A stretch of 5,685 bases of DNA from Propionibacterium sp. (GCA_012719335.1 JAAYAO010000371.1:1-5685), one strand, 5' to 3'; positions 1-5,685 are shown, numbered from the stretch's first letter. The notes: generated from the sequence alone by a model not told the origin. Translations and numbers: made by a program.

Positions 1-716
1 AACCGGTGCCAGGCCACACCCATCGTGGCGTTCAGGCCGAGCACGATCATCCAGGTGAACGAGATGATGATCTTCAGCGCCGCGACCAGCACGATCGCGG
101 TCTCCAGTGTGGCTTGGGAGAGGCCGCCGGGGATCAGGAACCAGGTCAGCGGGAAGTGCGTGGTGGTGGCGTACTCGGCTGGCCCGGCGGTCTCGAAGAG
201 GCGGTATTCCAGGCCGCGCAGCACCAAGATGCAGATGCCGACGGTGAGAATCACCAGTTCGACGAACACCGCCTGCCAGGTGCGGGACCCGAAGAAACGC
301 CCCTTCTGCGGGCCGACACCGAAGAACCGGACGGCCATCAGGCCCAGAATCGCGATCACGGTGAACCAGCCGAGAATCTCGGTGAACCACTCGTAGGGCG
401 GGAAATGCCCGATCAGCGGCAGGGCGAAGGCCGGGTTGAAGAGCTGCCCGATGGCCTGACCCAGGGTCAGCACCAGCCCGATGAACCCGATCATCACCAG
501 CCAGTGCAGGACACCGATCGGTTTCAGTTGGAGCATCCGGGTGTGTCCCAGGGTTTCCACCACCAGGTTCTTCCACCGGCTGCCGGGGTTGTCGGAACGT
601 CCCAGGGTCGGTTGCCCGATCTTCACCACGGAAACGATCTTGGCGATCATCCGGATGAACATGACGAGCCCGACGACTGCGACGGCCAACGCCAGGACTG
701 TGGCCACAATCTTCAC
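1..716 (-). CDS. Heterodisulfide-reductase-like (Fe-S)-binding oxidoreductase, N-terminal membrane domain (partial)
   Basis: The reverse strand encodes 238 residues before the window edge removes the rest. They start VKIVATVLALAV and contain about five hydrophobic segments (residues 2-21, 68-92, 112-130, 148-168, 204-236). A conserved-looking block after the first segment (KIGQPTLGRSDN, then VETLGHTRMLQLKPIGVLHW) and the PLIGHFPP stretch match the nitrate-reductase-gamma-like membrane domain of the mycobacterial Rv0338c family. In that family the domain is followed by 4Fe-4S and CCG (heterodisulfide reductase) domains, which here would lie outside the window. The likely role is membrane electron transfer, with donor and acceptor unknown. 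The GTG start at 716 is the only usual start between an in-frame TAG 36 bases upstream and the first membrane segment, and GAGAGG lies nine bases before it. The family call is firm; the complete architecture is inferred. Confidence 0.8.
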   Translation of the reverse strand, partial: MKIVATVLALAVAVVGLVMFIRMIAKIVSVVKIGQPTLGRSDNPGSRWKNLVVETLGHTRMLQLKPIGVLHWLVMIGFIGLVLTLGQAIGQLFNPAFALPLIGHFPPYEWFTEILGWFTVIAILGLMAVRFFGVGPQKGRFFGSRTWQAVFVELVILTVGICILVLRGLEYRLFETAGPAEYATTTHFPLTWFLIPGGLSQATLETAIVLVAALKIIISFTWMIVLGLNATMGVAWHR

Positions 717-881
717 TGATCTCTGCCTCTCACTCGGCGTGCGGTCAGCCTACGGGGCAGCGATCACGACGACGACCGCACCCACCAACCATCCAGTATG
801 TCGTGGATCACCATCCCGATGCCGGACCATCTCGCTGGGAGGTCTGTGACCTACGTCTCGCCGATCGTAGCGGGACGGTGC
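717..881. other. Intergenic region between two minus-strand genes
   Basis: This 165-base gap separates the stop of the SCO2322-type gene from the start of the Fe-S reductase gene. It should hold the end of one transcript and the promoter of the next. Two short inverted repeats are visible: CTACG at 851-855 with CGTAG at 866-870, and AGGTC-TGT-GACCT at 840-852. Read on the minus strand they lie 12 to 42 bases after the SCO2322-type stop, so they could form weak terminator hairpins; neither has a T-tract. No convincing -35/-10 pair was found for the reductase gene. I see no gene here. Confidence 0.45.
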
Positions 882-1613
882 TCAGTGCTCGCGCTGGCGA
901 CGTCGGGTGAGAACGAACCCGGTCACCACGATCACCAGCAGGATGCCGCCGCCCAGCGCCAGGGTCTGCCAGTTCGAGTCGCCGTCATCGCCCGTGCCGT
1001 CGTCGGTGTCGTCGGCCTCCGGGTCGGGGGTGGGGGCGGTGGAGGGATCCCATTCGGACGACCCCACCGGGTCGGTGATCCGCAGCTCGACCGGGTCTTC
1101 GTTCAGCGGGACGTCGATGTCCGGCACCGGGTCGCCGCAGCCGGTCTCGGGGTGGTTGCTCACCCCGCACACCATGTTCGCCTCGTCGCGCACATCGGTC
1201 ACCGCACGCAGCAGATCGAGCCCGGTGACATTGCTGTCGGCCACCACGCAGGTGCCGGTGGCCTCGGGGGCGGTGCCGGTCGGGGAGTCCTCGTCGGTGC
1301 CGTAGTCGATCACCACCGCAACCCGCTTCTTGCCGTCCTCGGCCGGTACCCCGGCGCAGATCGTGTCGAAGTCGGTGTCGGTGCGCGGCATCCGGGGGGT
1401 GTTGCCGGAGACGGCGAAACGCCAGCCCTCCACCGCGCCGTCCTCGGGGACGGCCTCGTGGGCGCCGACGGTGGCGAACGTCCATTCCTGGCCGGTCCAG
1501 GTGTAGTAGCCCCAGAACCGGTAGCCGTCCTCGGCCGCAGCGGTGGTGACGGAGCCGAACAGAACCGCCACGGCGGCCAGAACTGCCAGCAGGGTGCGAC
1601 GCAGGTGGGTCAT
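882..1613 (-). CDS. SCO2322-type secreted, membrane-anchored protein of unknown function
   Basis: This 243-residue protein has a signal peptide (MTHLRR, a hydrophobic run to about residue 25, probable cleavage after A27 in TTAAA-ED). An extracytoplasmic domain of about 160 residues follows, then a Pro/Asp/Thr-rich linker (185-212), one C-terminal membrane segment (216-235) and a basic tail RRRQREH. The domain contains YRFWGYYTW, WTFATVG, VEGWRFAVSG and KKRVAVVIDYGT, which I recognise from the actinobacterial family named after Streptomyces SCO2322. Four cysteines (C86, C122, C149, C159) could form two disulfides. From memory, the Streptomyces relatives lie near energy-coupling-factor transporter genes, but no function is established to my knowledge. 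The ATG at 1613 was chosen because AAAGG lies six bases upstream and a clean signal peptide follows. It diverges from the ABC operon 137 bases away, which suggests but does not show shared control. Confidence 0.75.
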   Translation of the reverse strand: MTHLRRTLLAVLAAVAVLFGSVTTAAAEDGYRFWGYYTWTGQEWTFATVGAHEAVPEDGAVEGWRFAVSGNTPRMPRTDTDFDTICAGVPAEDGKKRVAVVIDYGTDEDSPTGTAPEATGTCVVADSNVTGLDLLRAVTDVRDEANMVCGVSNHPETGCGDPVPDIDVPLNEDPVELRITDPVGSSEWDPSTAPTPDPEADDTDDGTGDDGDSNWQTLALGGGILLVIVVTGFVLTRRRQREH

Positions 1614-1750
1614 GGTGACCTTTCGATACGGAGGATCGCTGGTGACTCTAGTACGCAGTGTTCCAATTGGCCCGGCGAGTGCCGACAGCGCCGAGTCGGC
1701 TCGCCGGTGCACGCCGGTTGCCGGGTTATCGTCGCGGGCGAGGAGGGGTG
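1614..1750. promoter_or_regulatory. Divergent intergenic region, presumed promoters for both directions
   Basis: The start codons of the SCO2322-type gene (minus) and the ABC operon (plus) face away from each other across these 137 bases, so promoters for both probably lie here. The stretch 1644-1670 is relatively AT-rich for this genome and includes the palindrome CCAATTGG at 1663-1670. On the minus strand TAGAGT (1645-1650) fits the actinobacterial TANNNT -10 pattern and would give a leader of about 25 bases, but no good -35 is found at 16-18 bases. No plus-strand promoter was convincing. A strong Shine-Dalgarno AGGAGG at 1741-1746 serves the ATPase gene. Confidence 0.5.
1672..1707. repeat. 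Long inverted repeat upstream of the ABC operon
   Basis: The left arm CCGGCGA (1672-1678) and GCCGAC (1681-1686) is complementary to the right arm GTCGGC (1695-1700) and TCGCCGG (1701-1707). This gives 13 base pairs interrupted only by a two-base bulge (GT, 1679-1680), with an eight-base loop. An alternative, mutually exclusive fold uses GCCGA (1690-1694) with TCGGC (1696-1700). It ends 43 bases before the ATPase start codon. It could be a leader hairpin, an attenuator or an operator for a dimeric regulator. The pairing is seen directly; the function is inferred. Confidence 0.6.
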
Positions 1751-3238
1751 ATGATCCGGTTCGAGTCGGTGAGTACCAAGGCGCGGCGCGGCCAACGCGG
1801 CCTGCACGATATTTCGTTGACCCTGCCGGTCGGCGCGAAGGTGGCGCTGTTCGGCCCGGCCGGGGCCGGCAAGTCGGCCCTGCTGGGGTTGGTGAACCGG
1901 CTGGTCGAGCCGAAGTCGGGTGCGCTGACCTGGGACGAACAGCCGTTGCGCAGCCACCGCCGCTCCGCGCTGCGGGCCGCGGTCGGCTGGTGGAGCCCAC
2001 CGGAGGGGCTGTTCGGTGAACGTTCGGTGCTGGACAACATCGTGGTCGCCCTGCAACGGCTCGGCTGGGAGGAACACCTGCAGCGGTCCCGGGCCTTCGA
2101 GCTGTTGGAACAGCTCGGGTTGCCCCGCTCGCTGGCGGTGCGTGGCCCCGCCGAACTGCCCGCCGATCAACAGGCCCTGGTCGCGTTGGCCCGGGCGCTG
2201 GCCGCCGGCCCCGAGGTGGTGTTGGGCGACGATCCGCTGCGGGATCTGCCGGACGAGGCCGCGGGCATGGTGGCGGTCACCGCCCGCCGGGCCCAGGCCG
2301 AATGGGGTGACCGGTGGCTGGTCGCCACCCGGAACCTGGATCAGGCGATCGCGCTGGCCGAACGGCTGGTGGTGCTCGACGACGGCCGGATTCTGCAGGA
2401 CGGCCCGGTCGCCGAAGTGGTGGAGCTGCCCGCCAACGCCCGGGTGGCGGAGTTGATCGGCCCCGACCGGGGGGTGCGGGCCCTGGCGCTGCTGCCGGCG
2501 GCCGACCTCGTGCCGGTGCGGGTGGCCACCGTCCGCGACCCGAAGTCGGCCCGTCCCGGGGCGGCCACCCTGGTGGTCGACCGGCAGGCGCAACCGTTGG
2601 GCTGGACCCGCGGCAACCCCGCCCCCGACGGGGAGGTGCTCACCGCGGGGCTGGGCACGTCCTTCACCCCGGCCACCGACACCCTGCGCGACGCCCTGGA
2701 GGCCGTGCTGACCTCACCGACCGGGCTCGGGGTCGCGGTCGGCGTGCACGGCCGGTACCTGGGTGTGATCGATGCGGACGCGGTGTGGCAGTTGGCCGCG
2801 ACCCGCCGGGCCGAGGTCGCCGAAGCCCGCGCCGAACAGGCCTACGCCGAACGGGAGGCCGCCCGCGCCGCCGCAGCAGCCGAAGCCGAGCGCGTCCAGC
2901 CCGAACCCGAGGAGACCGAACTCGAGGCCGGGGCCGATGACGCCGACGCCGACGCCACGGAGCCCGACGAATCCCGGGCCGACGAGGCGTCCGCGAGGGC
3001 ATCGGACGAGATCGAAGCCGCGGACGAGGGGGCCGCAACCGGGCCCGAGGGTGCCGGCGCCGGGCCGGACAGCGGGGAATCGAGCAAGGAAGGCGAACCG
3101 GCGGAGAACCCCGAGTCGGACGAGGGGGCCGAGAGCGCGACCGAGCCCACGGTTCGGGCCGGGGACGAGCCCGACAGTCACAGCGTCGAGGCCGCGGACG
3201 CGGCCGAGGGCCGGGATGAAACCGGGCAGGGGCGATGA
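1751..3238 (+). CDS. Diverged OpuCA/ProV-type ABC ATPase with CBS region and acidic C-terminal tail
   Basis: This 495-residue protein has an ABC nucleotide-binding domain (about 1-237), a region resembling the tandem CBS pair of quaternary-amine importers (about 238-347), an Arg/Ala/Glu helix likely to form a coiled coil (348-381), and an acidic Ala/Glu/Asp/Gly/Pro-rich tail (382-495). Walker A is intact (GPAGAGKS, 35-42), as is LARALAAGPEVVL before Walker B. Other catalytic motifs deviate: the Q-loop Gln position is P83 (GWWSPPEGLF), LSGGQ is LPADQ (136-140), the Walker B Glu is D161 (LGDDP), the D-loop ends DLP instead of ALD, and the H-loop His is R194 (VATRNLDQA). It may bind ATP but is probably a weak or inactive hydrolase. 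Typical OpuCA/ProV proteins are about 380-420 residues, so the tail is extra. The ATG at 1751 follows AGGAGG by four bases; an in-frame GTG at 1748 is an alternative. It is first in the operon and overlaps the next gene by four bases. Confidence 0.85.
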   Translation: MIRFESVSTKARRGQRGLHDISLTLPVGAKVALFGPAGAGKSALLGLVNRLVEPKSGALTWDEQPLRSHRRSALRAAVGWWSPPEGLFGERSVLDNIVVALQRLGWEEHLQRSRAFELLEQLGLPRSLAVRGPAELPADQQALVALARALAAGPEVVLGDDPLRDLPDEAAGMVAVTARRAQAEWGDRWLVATRNLDQAIALAERLVVLDDGRILQDGPVAEVVELPANARVAELIGPDRGVRALALLPAADLVPVRVATVRDPKSARPGAATLVVDRQAQPLGWTRGNPAPDGEVLTAGLGTSFTPATDTLRDALEAVLTSPTGLGVAVGVHGRYLGVIDADAVWQLAATRRAEVAEARAEQAYAEREAARAAAAAEAERVQPEPEETELEAGADDADADATEPDESRADEASARASDEIEAADEGAATGPEGAGAGPDSGESSKEGEPAENPESDEGAESATEPTVRAGDEPDSHSVEAADAAEGRDETGQGR

Positions 3239-3846
3239 TCGCTGAACTGGTGGCCCGGCACCTGCTGCTCGCGGTGTTGCCGCTGGTGGCCGGGGCCGTG
3301 GTCGCGGTACTGCTGCGACTCGCCCGCCGCGCCCTGCCCGCGGCCGGCACCGCCGTGGACCGGATCGTCGCGGTCGGCGGCGCCCTGCCGGTGGTGGCGG
3401 TGTGGGTGATCCTGCCGATCATCACCGGGCAGCCCCTGATGCGCACCGCGCACCTGGAGATCGCGCTCAGCCTGCTGGTGTTGAGCCTGGTGTACCCGCC
3501 CCTGGCCGCGGTGCCGGCCGCCGACGCCGGCCGTCGCGCGGTACGTGCGGCCGGGCTGCCGGTGTGGCAACGCGGTTGGTGGAGCCTGCGCCGCTGGTTG
3601 CCCGCGCTGAGCCGTGGCCTGGCCCCGGCCTGGGTGGCCACCGTGCTCGGGGTCACCCTCGCCGCGTTGCTGCACGACCGCGCCGCCCACGGGGTGGGCC
3701 GGGTGCTGGTCGAGGGGTGGCGAACCGACGACCAGTTCACGGTGGCCCTGGGTGCGGTGCTGGTGGTCGTGATCGCCGCGGTCGGTGACGGGCTGATCCG
3801 GCTGCTCGGCCGCGCGGTCGGCGTCCGTGCGGTGGAGGCACGGTGA
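3235..3846 (+). CDS. Diverged OpuBB/ProW-type ABC permease (first of two)
   Basis: This 203-residue protein has about five membrane segments (8-28, 44-64, 74-94, 127-147, 168-190), the size and topology of single-domain permeases of the OpuB/OpuC class. The cytoplasmic loop before the fourth segment (RRAVRAAGLPVWQRGWW, then RRWLP, about 100-123) sits where the EAA loop contacts the ATPase. The conserved Gly and the Leu-Pro are present, but the EAA Glu is replaced by Arg. The start ATG overlaps the ATPase stop as ATGA, so translation is probably coupled; the Shine-Dalgarno is poor (AGGGG two bases away), which fits coupling. Position in the operon and pairing with the next permease support the call more than sequence identity does. 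Export or another membrane role cannot be excluded. Confidence 0.72.
   Translation: MIAELVARHLLLAVLPLVAGAVVAVLLRLARRALPAAGTAVDRIVAVGGALPVVAVWVILPIITGQPLMRTAHLEIALSLLVLSLVYPPLAAVPAADAGRRAVRAAGLPVWQRGWWSLRRWLPALSRGLAPAWVATVLGVTLAALLHDRAAHGVGRVLVEGWRTDDQFTVALGAVLVVVIAAVGDGLIRLLGRAVGVRAVEAR
3834..3838 (+). promoter_or_regulatory. Shine-Dalgarno site choosing the start of the second permease
   Basis: GGAGG lies inside the end of the first permease gene. It is seven bases from the ATG at 3846 but only four from the in-frame GTG at 3843, so ATG 3846 is the preferred start. That ATG shares its A with the upstream TGA (TGATG), a typical re-initiation arrangement. Confidence 0.55.
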
Positions 3847-4535
3847 TGTTCGACGCCGTCCTCGACCCCACCGTCTGGGCCGCCCCCCTGCTGTGGCAGG
3901 CGGGCCTGACCCTCGCCGGCCTCGTCCTGGGGGTCGGGCTGGGGGTGCTTCTTTCGCTGCTCATTCCGGTGGTCTCCTTCGCCCGGGTGCTGCGCACCGC
4001 GATCGGTTACCTGCCCGCCCTGGCGCTGGTGCTGCTGGCCGCGGTGCTGCTGGTCGACACCGTCTGGCCCTGGGTCACCATCGGCCTGGTCGCGGTGGCG
4101 GTGTTCGCCGGCGCCTGGGCGGCCGCCCTCGAAGCCGGGGAGCTGACCGGCGAACAACTGCGCGCCGCACGCGCCCTGGATCTGCCCCGCGCCGAGGTGA
4201 TCCGGCTGGGTCGTGGCCGGGTTCGGCACGGGCTGCACCGGGTGCTGCCGCTGCTGTGGCGCCGTGCCCTGGCCGTCACCACGATGGCCGGGTTGATCGC
4301 CACCGCCGCGACCGAGGCGTCCGCGCCCCGGTACGGGCTGGGTGGGCTGATCGCCACCGGGCTGCGGGCCGGGGAATACCCACCCGCCCTGGCCGGGGCG
4401 GTCTGGCTGCTCGTGGTGGCCCTGCTGGTCGAGCTGGGGCTGTGGCTGCTGCGTCCCCGAACCCCGGCACCCACCGGAGACCGAACCCGCGAAACATCCC
4501 GAACCGAAGGGCGAACCGATGCGACAGCGAAATAG
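3846..4535 (+). CDS. OpuBB/ProW/ProZ-type ABC permease (second of two)
   Basis: This 229-residue protein has hydrophobic segments at about 13-42, 53-70, 74-95, 139-158 and 181-202, then a charged hydrophilic tail (205-229). It is the better conserved of the two permeases. The EAA-type loop reads EQLRAARALDLPRAEVIRL (103-121), although the usual Gly after the helix is D112. The following helix and ATEASAPRYGLGGLIATGL block (155-173) corresponds to the conserved GAGGLG region of quaternary-amine permeases. With its neighbour it would form the heterodimeric membrane channel. It overlaps the upstream gene by one base and the downstream lipoprotein gene by 17 bases. Starting at GTG 3843 would add one residue. 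Confidence 0.8.
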   Translation: MFDAVLDPTVWAAPLLWQAGLTLAGLVLGVGLGVLLSLLIPVVSFARVLRTAIGYLPALALVLLAAVLLVDTVWPWVTIGLVAVAVFAGAWAAALEAGELTGEQLRAARALDLPRAEVIRLGRGRVRHGLHRVLPLLWRRALAVTTMAGLIATAATEASAPRYGLGGLIATGLRAGEYPPALAGAVWLLVVALLVELGLWLLRPRTPAPTGDRTRETSRTEGRTDATAK

Positions 4536-5424
4536 GCCGTGGCGGTCGATGGCAGCGGCGGCGGCCGTTGCCCTGGTGCTCACCGGGTGCGGGCTGGGTG
4601 GCGACCCGCTCGCCGACCCGCCGGCCCCCGAAGGCGCCATGCCCACAGAACCCGTGCGGATCGGTTGGGTCGGGGCGGAACAGGAACTGCTCGCCGAGGC
4701 GTACGCCGGGGCACTGCGCGGGGACGGGGCAGAGGTCACCGTCGAACAGTTCGACTCCCGCGCCGAGACGATGGAGGCCCTGGCCGGCGGCGAGGTCGAC
4801 GTGGTGGCCGAGTACTCCGCCGAGGCGTTGTTGTTCTTCGATGCGGGCAACCCGGCGGTCGGCAACTCCGCCGAGGAGGTCGCCGCGCTGGCCGAGTTCT
4901 TGGGCGAGGACGTCCGGGTGGGCACCGCGGCCGACTCCGGCAGCCGGGTGATCTTCGCGATCCCGCCGGCGATCACCGAACAGTACGACCTGACCTCGCT
5001 GGCCGACGCCGGTGAATACCTCGGCGGCAAGACTCTGGCCGGGCCGGTGGACCTGGCCGAAGCCCCCTACGGCCACCCCGGGCTGACCGGGGTCTACGGG
5101 CTGGACGTCGACTTCGAGGCGGTCACCGACGCCGACGAGGCGGTCGCCGGTCTCAACGCCGGCGACTTCGGGGTGATCGCCCTGCGGTCCACCGACCCCC
5201 GGGTCGAGGTGCTGGTGCTGCTGGACGACCCGCAGGAGATGGCACCCAACAACGCGATCGTGCCGCTGATCCGGGCCGAGTTGGCCGAGGGCCCGGTCGC
5301 CGCGACCGTCGCCGAGGTGCAGGCCGCCCTCGACGAGGAAGCCCTGCTCGACCTCACCGCCGACCCCGACACCCCCGCCCCCGAGGTCGCCGCCGCCTGG
5401 CTGGAAGCCCGCGACCTGAACTGA
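4519..5424 (+). CDS. Diverged OpuBC/OsmF/ProX-type substrate-binding lipoprotein
   Basis: This 301-residue protein has a lipoprotein signal: basic start MRQRNRPWR, hydrophobic run, lipobox LTGC with C24 as the lipidated residue. The mature part follows the OpuAC fold order: VRIGWVGAEQELLAEAYAGAL (46-66), the VDVVAEYSAEAL motif (93-104, compare PEYTGT), a hinge region, VYGLDVDF (192-199), FGVIALRSTDPRV (217-229, compare AYSTDGRI) and VLLDDPQEMAPNNAIVPLIR (233-252, compare LEDD.. FPPYNAVPVIR). Y99 of the first cage motif is kept. The tyrosines expected in the second lobe appear as R223 (ALRSTD) and N244 (APNN), and the NNTYAL region reads SGSRVIF. It would sit on the outer membrane face and deliver ligand to the two permeases; the substrate is uncertain. 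GAAGG at 4506-4510 is eight bases before the ATG, which lies inside the permease gene. Confidence 0.85.
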   Translation: MRQRNRPWRSMAAAAAVALVLTGCGLGGDPLADPPAPEGAMPTEPVRIGWVGAEQELLAEAYAGALRGDGAEVTVEQFDSRAETMEALAGGEVDVVAEYSAEALLFFDAGNPAVGNSAEEVAALAEFLGEDVRVGTAADSGSRVIFAIPPAITEQYDLTSLADAGEYLGGKTLAGPVDLAEAPYGHPGLTGVYGLDVDFEAVTDADEAVAGLNAGDFGVIALRSTDPRVEVLVLLDDPQEMAPNNAIVPLIRAELAEGPVAATVAEVQAALDEEALLDLTADPDTPAPEVAAAWLEARDLN

Positions 5425-5425
5425 C

Positions 5426-5448
5426 CCGCGGGCAGGCTGTCCCCGCGG
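5426..5448 (+). terminator. Probable intrinsic terminator of the ABC operon
   Basis: CCGCGGG (5426-5432) pairs with CCCGCGG (5442-5448) across a nine-base loop, starting one base after the lipoprotein stop codon. The seven-pair all-GC stem has no T-tract after it, which is common for actinobacterial terminators. The first eight bases from 5425 are also self-complementary (CCCGCGGG). Confidence 0.5.
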
Positions 5449-5468
5449 ACGTTGGGTGCGATGGGGCC

Positions 5469-5510
5469 CGGGGTTTCGACGCGGGCGCTGCGCGCCCGGC
5501 TCAACCAGCG
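5469..5510 (+). repeat. Interspersed palindromic repeat, copy 1 (forward)
   Basis: The unit is framed by GGTTTCGA (5472-5479) and CTCAACCAGCG (5500-5510) and contains a hairpin CGGGCGC-TGC-GCGCCCG (5482-5498) with seven GC pairs and a three-base loop. Bases 5469-5503 recur exactly at 5651-5685. It lies beyond the operon and may add to transcription termination. Confidence 0.8.
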
Positions 5511-5514
5511 TGTA

Positions 5515-5542
5515 GGTACGTCGGTTGAGGAGGCCCGTAGGG
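5515..5542 (-). repeat. Interspersed palindromic repeat, copy 2 (inverted, truncated)
   Basis: These 28 bases match 5549-5576 with a single difference (C at 5522, T at 5556). They contain the GGTTGAGGAGGCCCGTAGGG part of the unit but lack the TCGAAACC end, so this is a truncated copy. The repeat distance is 34 bases. Confidence 0.7.
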
Positions 5543-5548
5543 TTCCGG

Positions 5549-5590
5549 GGTACGTTGGTTGAGGAGGCCCGTAGGGCCGTCTCGAAACCA
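5549..5590 (-). repeat. Interspersed palindromic repeat, copy 3 (inverted, complete)
   Basis: Read on the minus strand this copy begins TGGTTTCGAGAC and ends CTCAACCAACG, the same frame as copy 1, with a different hairpin core (GGCCC at 5566-5570, loop GTA, GGGCC at 5574-5578). Copies 1 and 3 therefore belong to one family in opposite orientations, with terminal sequences conserved and stem sequences exchanged. Confidence 0.75.
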
Positions 5591-5650
5591 GTGCCTCTGG
5601 GCTTGGTGGGTTGCATGTCGACGGTCAACCGGCGTGTTGGGAGGCGGGCA
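5591..5650. other. Spacer between repeat copies
   Basis: These 60 bases separate copy 3 from copy 4. No open reading frame, hairpin or further repeat copy was recognised. Confidence 0.4.
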
Positions 5651-5685
5651 CGGGGTTTCGACGCGGGCGCTGCGCGCCCGGCTCA
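5651..5685 (+). repeat. Interspersed palindromic repeat, copy 4 (forward, cut by window edge)
   Basis: These 35 bases are identical to 5469-5503, including the hairpin at 5664-5680. The final CTCAACCAGCG part is interrupted by the end of the window, so the copy probably continues beyond it. Confidence 0.8.

Noticed and set aside
6..719. Plus-strand open frame of 237 codons at the left edge
   Set aside because: Its product is a hydrophilic His/Asp/Gln-rich shadow of the minus-strand membrane protein, which matches a known family and has a good start site.
1703..1731. Plus-strand promoter with TTATCG as -10
   Set aside because: No matching -35 exists at 16-18 bases and the start would give an implausibly short leader overlapping the Shine-Dalgarno region.
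1658..1750. In-frame upstream extension of the ATPase to an ATG at 1658
   Set aside because: The extension has no Shine-Dalgarno, runs through the inverted repeat, and adds residues not found in the family, whereas AGGAGG precedes the ATG at 1751.
2664..5030. Very long open frame on the minus strand (788 codons)
   Set aside because: It lies antisense to the four-gene operon, translates to low-complexity Arg/Pro/Ser/Gly-rich sequence with no recognisable domain, and is expected from the high-GC codon bias of the genes opposite.
4276..5628. Minus-strand open frame of 450 codons reaching into the repeat cluster
   Set aside because: It is antisense to the second permease and the binding-protein gene, crosses the probable terminator and the repeats, and shows no domain or good start context.
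5469..5685. CRISPR array
   Set aside because: The repeats are palindromic, occur in both orientations, vary in core sequence and have irregular spacing; there are no uniform spacers or nearby cas genes.

Overview
The window is very GC-rich, with G or C in most third codon positions, short intergenic gaps, overlapping start/stop codons and strong Shine-Dalgarno sites. This points to a high-GC Gram-positive bacterium (Actinomycetota). A homologue of the mycobacterial Rv0338c-type iron-sulfur reductase, an SCO2322-type surface protein and an actinobacterial style of interspersed palindromic repeat agree with this. The repeats resemble those I associate with Propionibacteriaceae-like genomes, but the genus cannot be fixed from the sequence alone.

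Layout. 1-716 (minus): N-terminal membrane domain of a heterodisulfide-reductase-like Fe-S oxidoreductase, cut by the window edge. 717-881: intergenic. 882-1613 (minus): secreted, membrane-anchored SCO2322-type protein. 1614-1750: divergent intergenic region with a long inverted repeat at 1672-1707. 1751-5424 (plus): a tightly coupled four-gene operon with the layout of a quaternary-amine (OpuB/OpuC/ProU, glycine betaine/choline) ABC importer: ATPase with CBS region, permease, permease, substrate-binding lipoprotein. 5426-5448: GC-rich hairpin, probably the operon terminator. 5469-5685: cluster of four copies of one interspersed palindromic repeat in both orientations, the last running off the window.

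The main point of interest is that the whole cassette is heavily diverged while its reading frames stay open and coupled. The ATPase keeps Walker A, but the Q-loop Gln, the LSGGQ signature, the Walker B Glu, the D-loop Asp and the H-loop His all appear replaced, and it carries an acidic low-complexity tail of about 115 residues. The binding protein keeps the OpuAC fold landmarks but seems to lack three of the four cage tyrosines and the ligand Arg expected for quaternary amines. The first permease has a weak EAA loop. This looks like a transporter lineage repurposed for another ligand or a non-transport role, perhaps linked to the divergent surface protein. That last step is inference.
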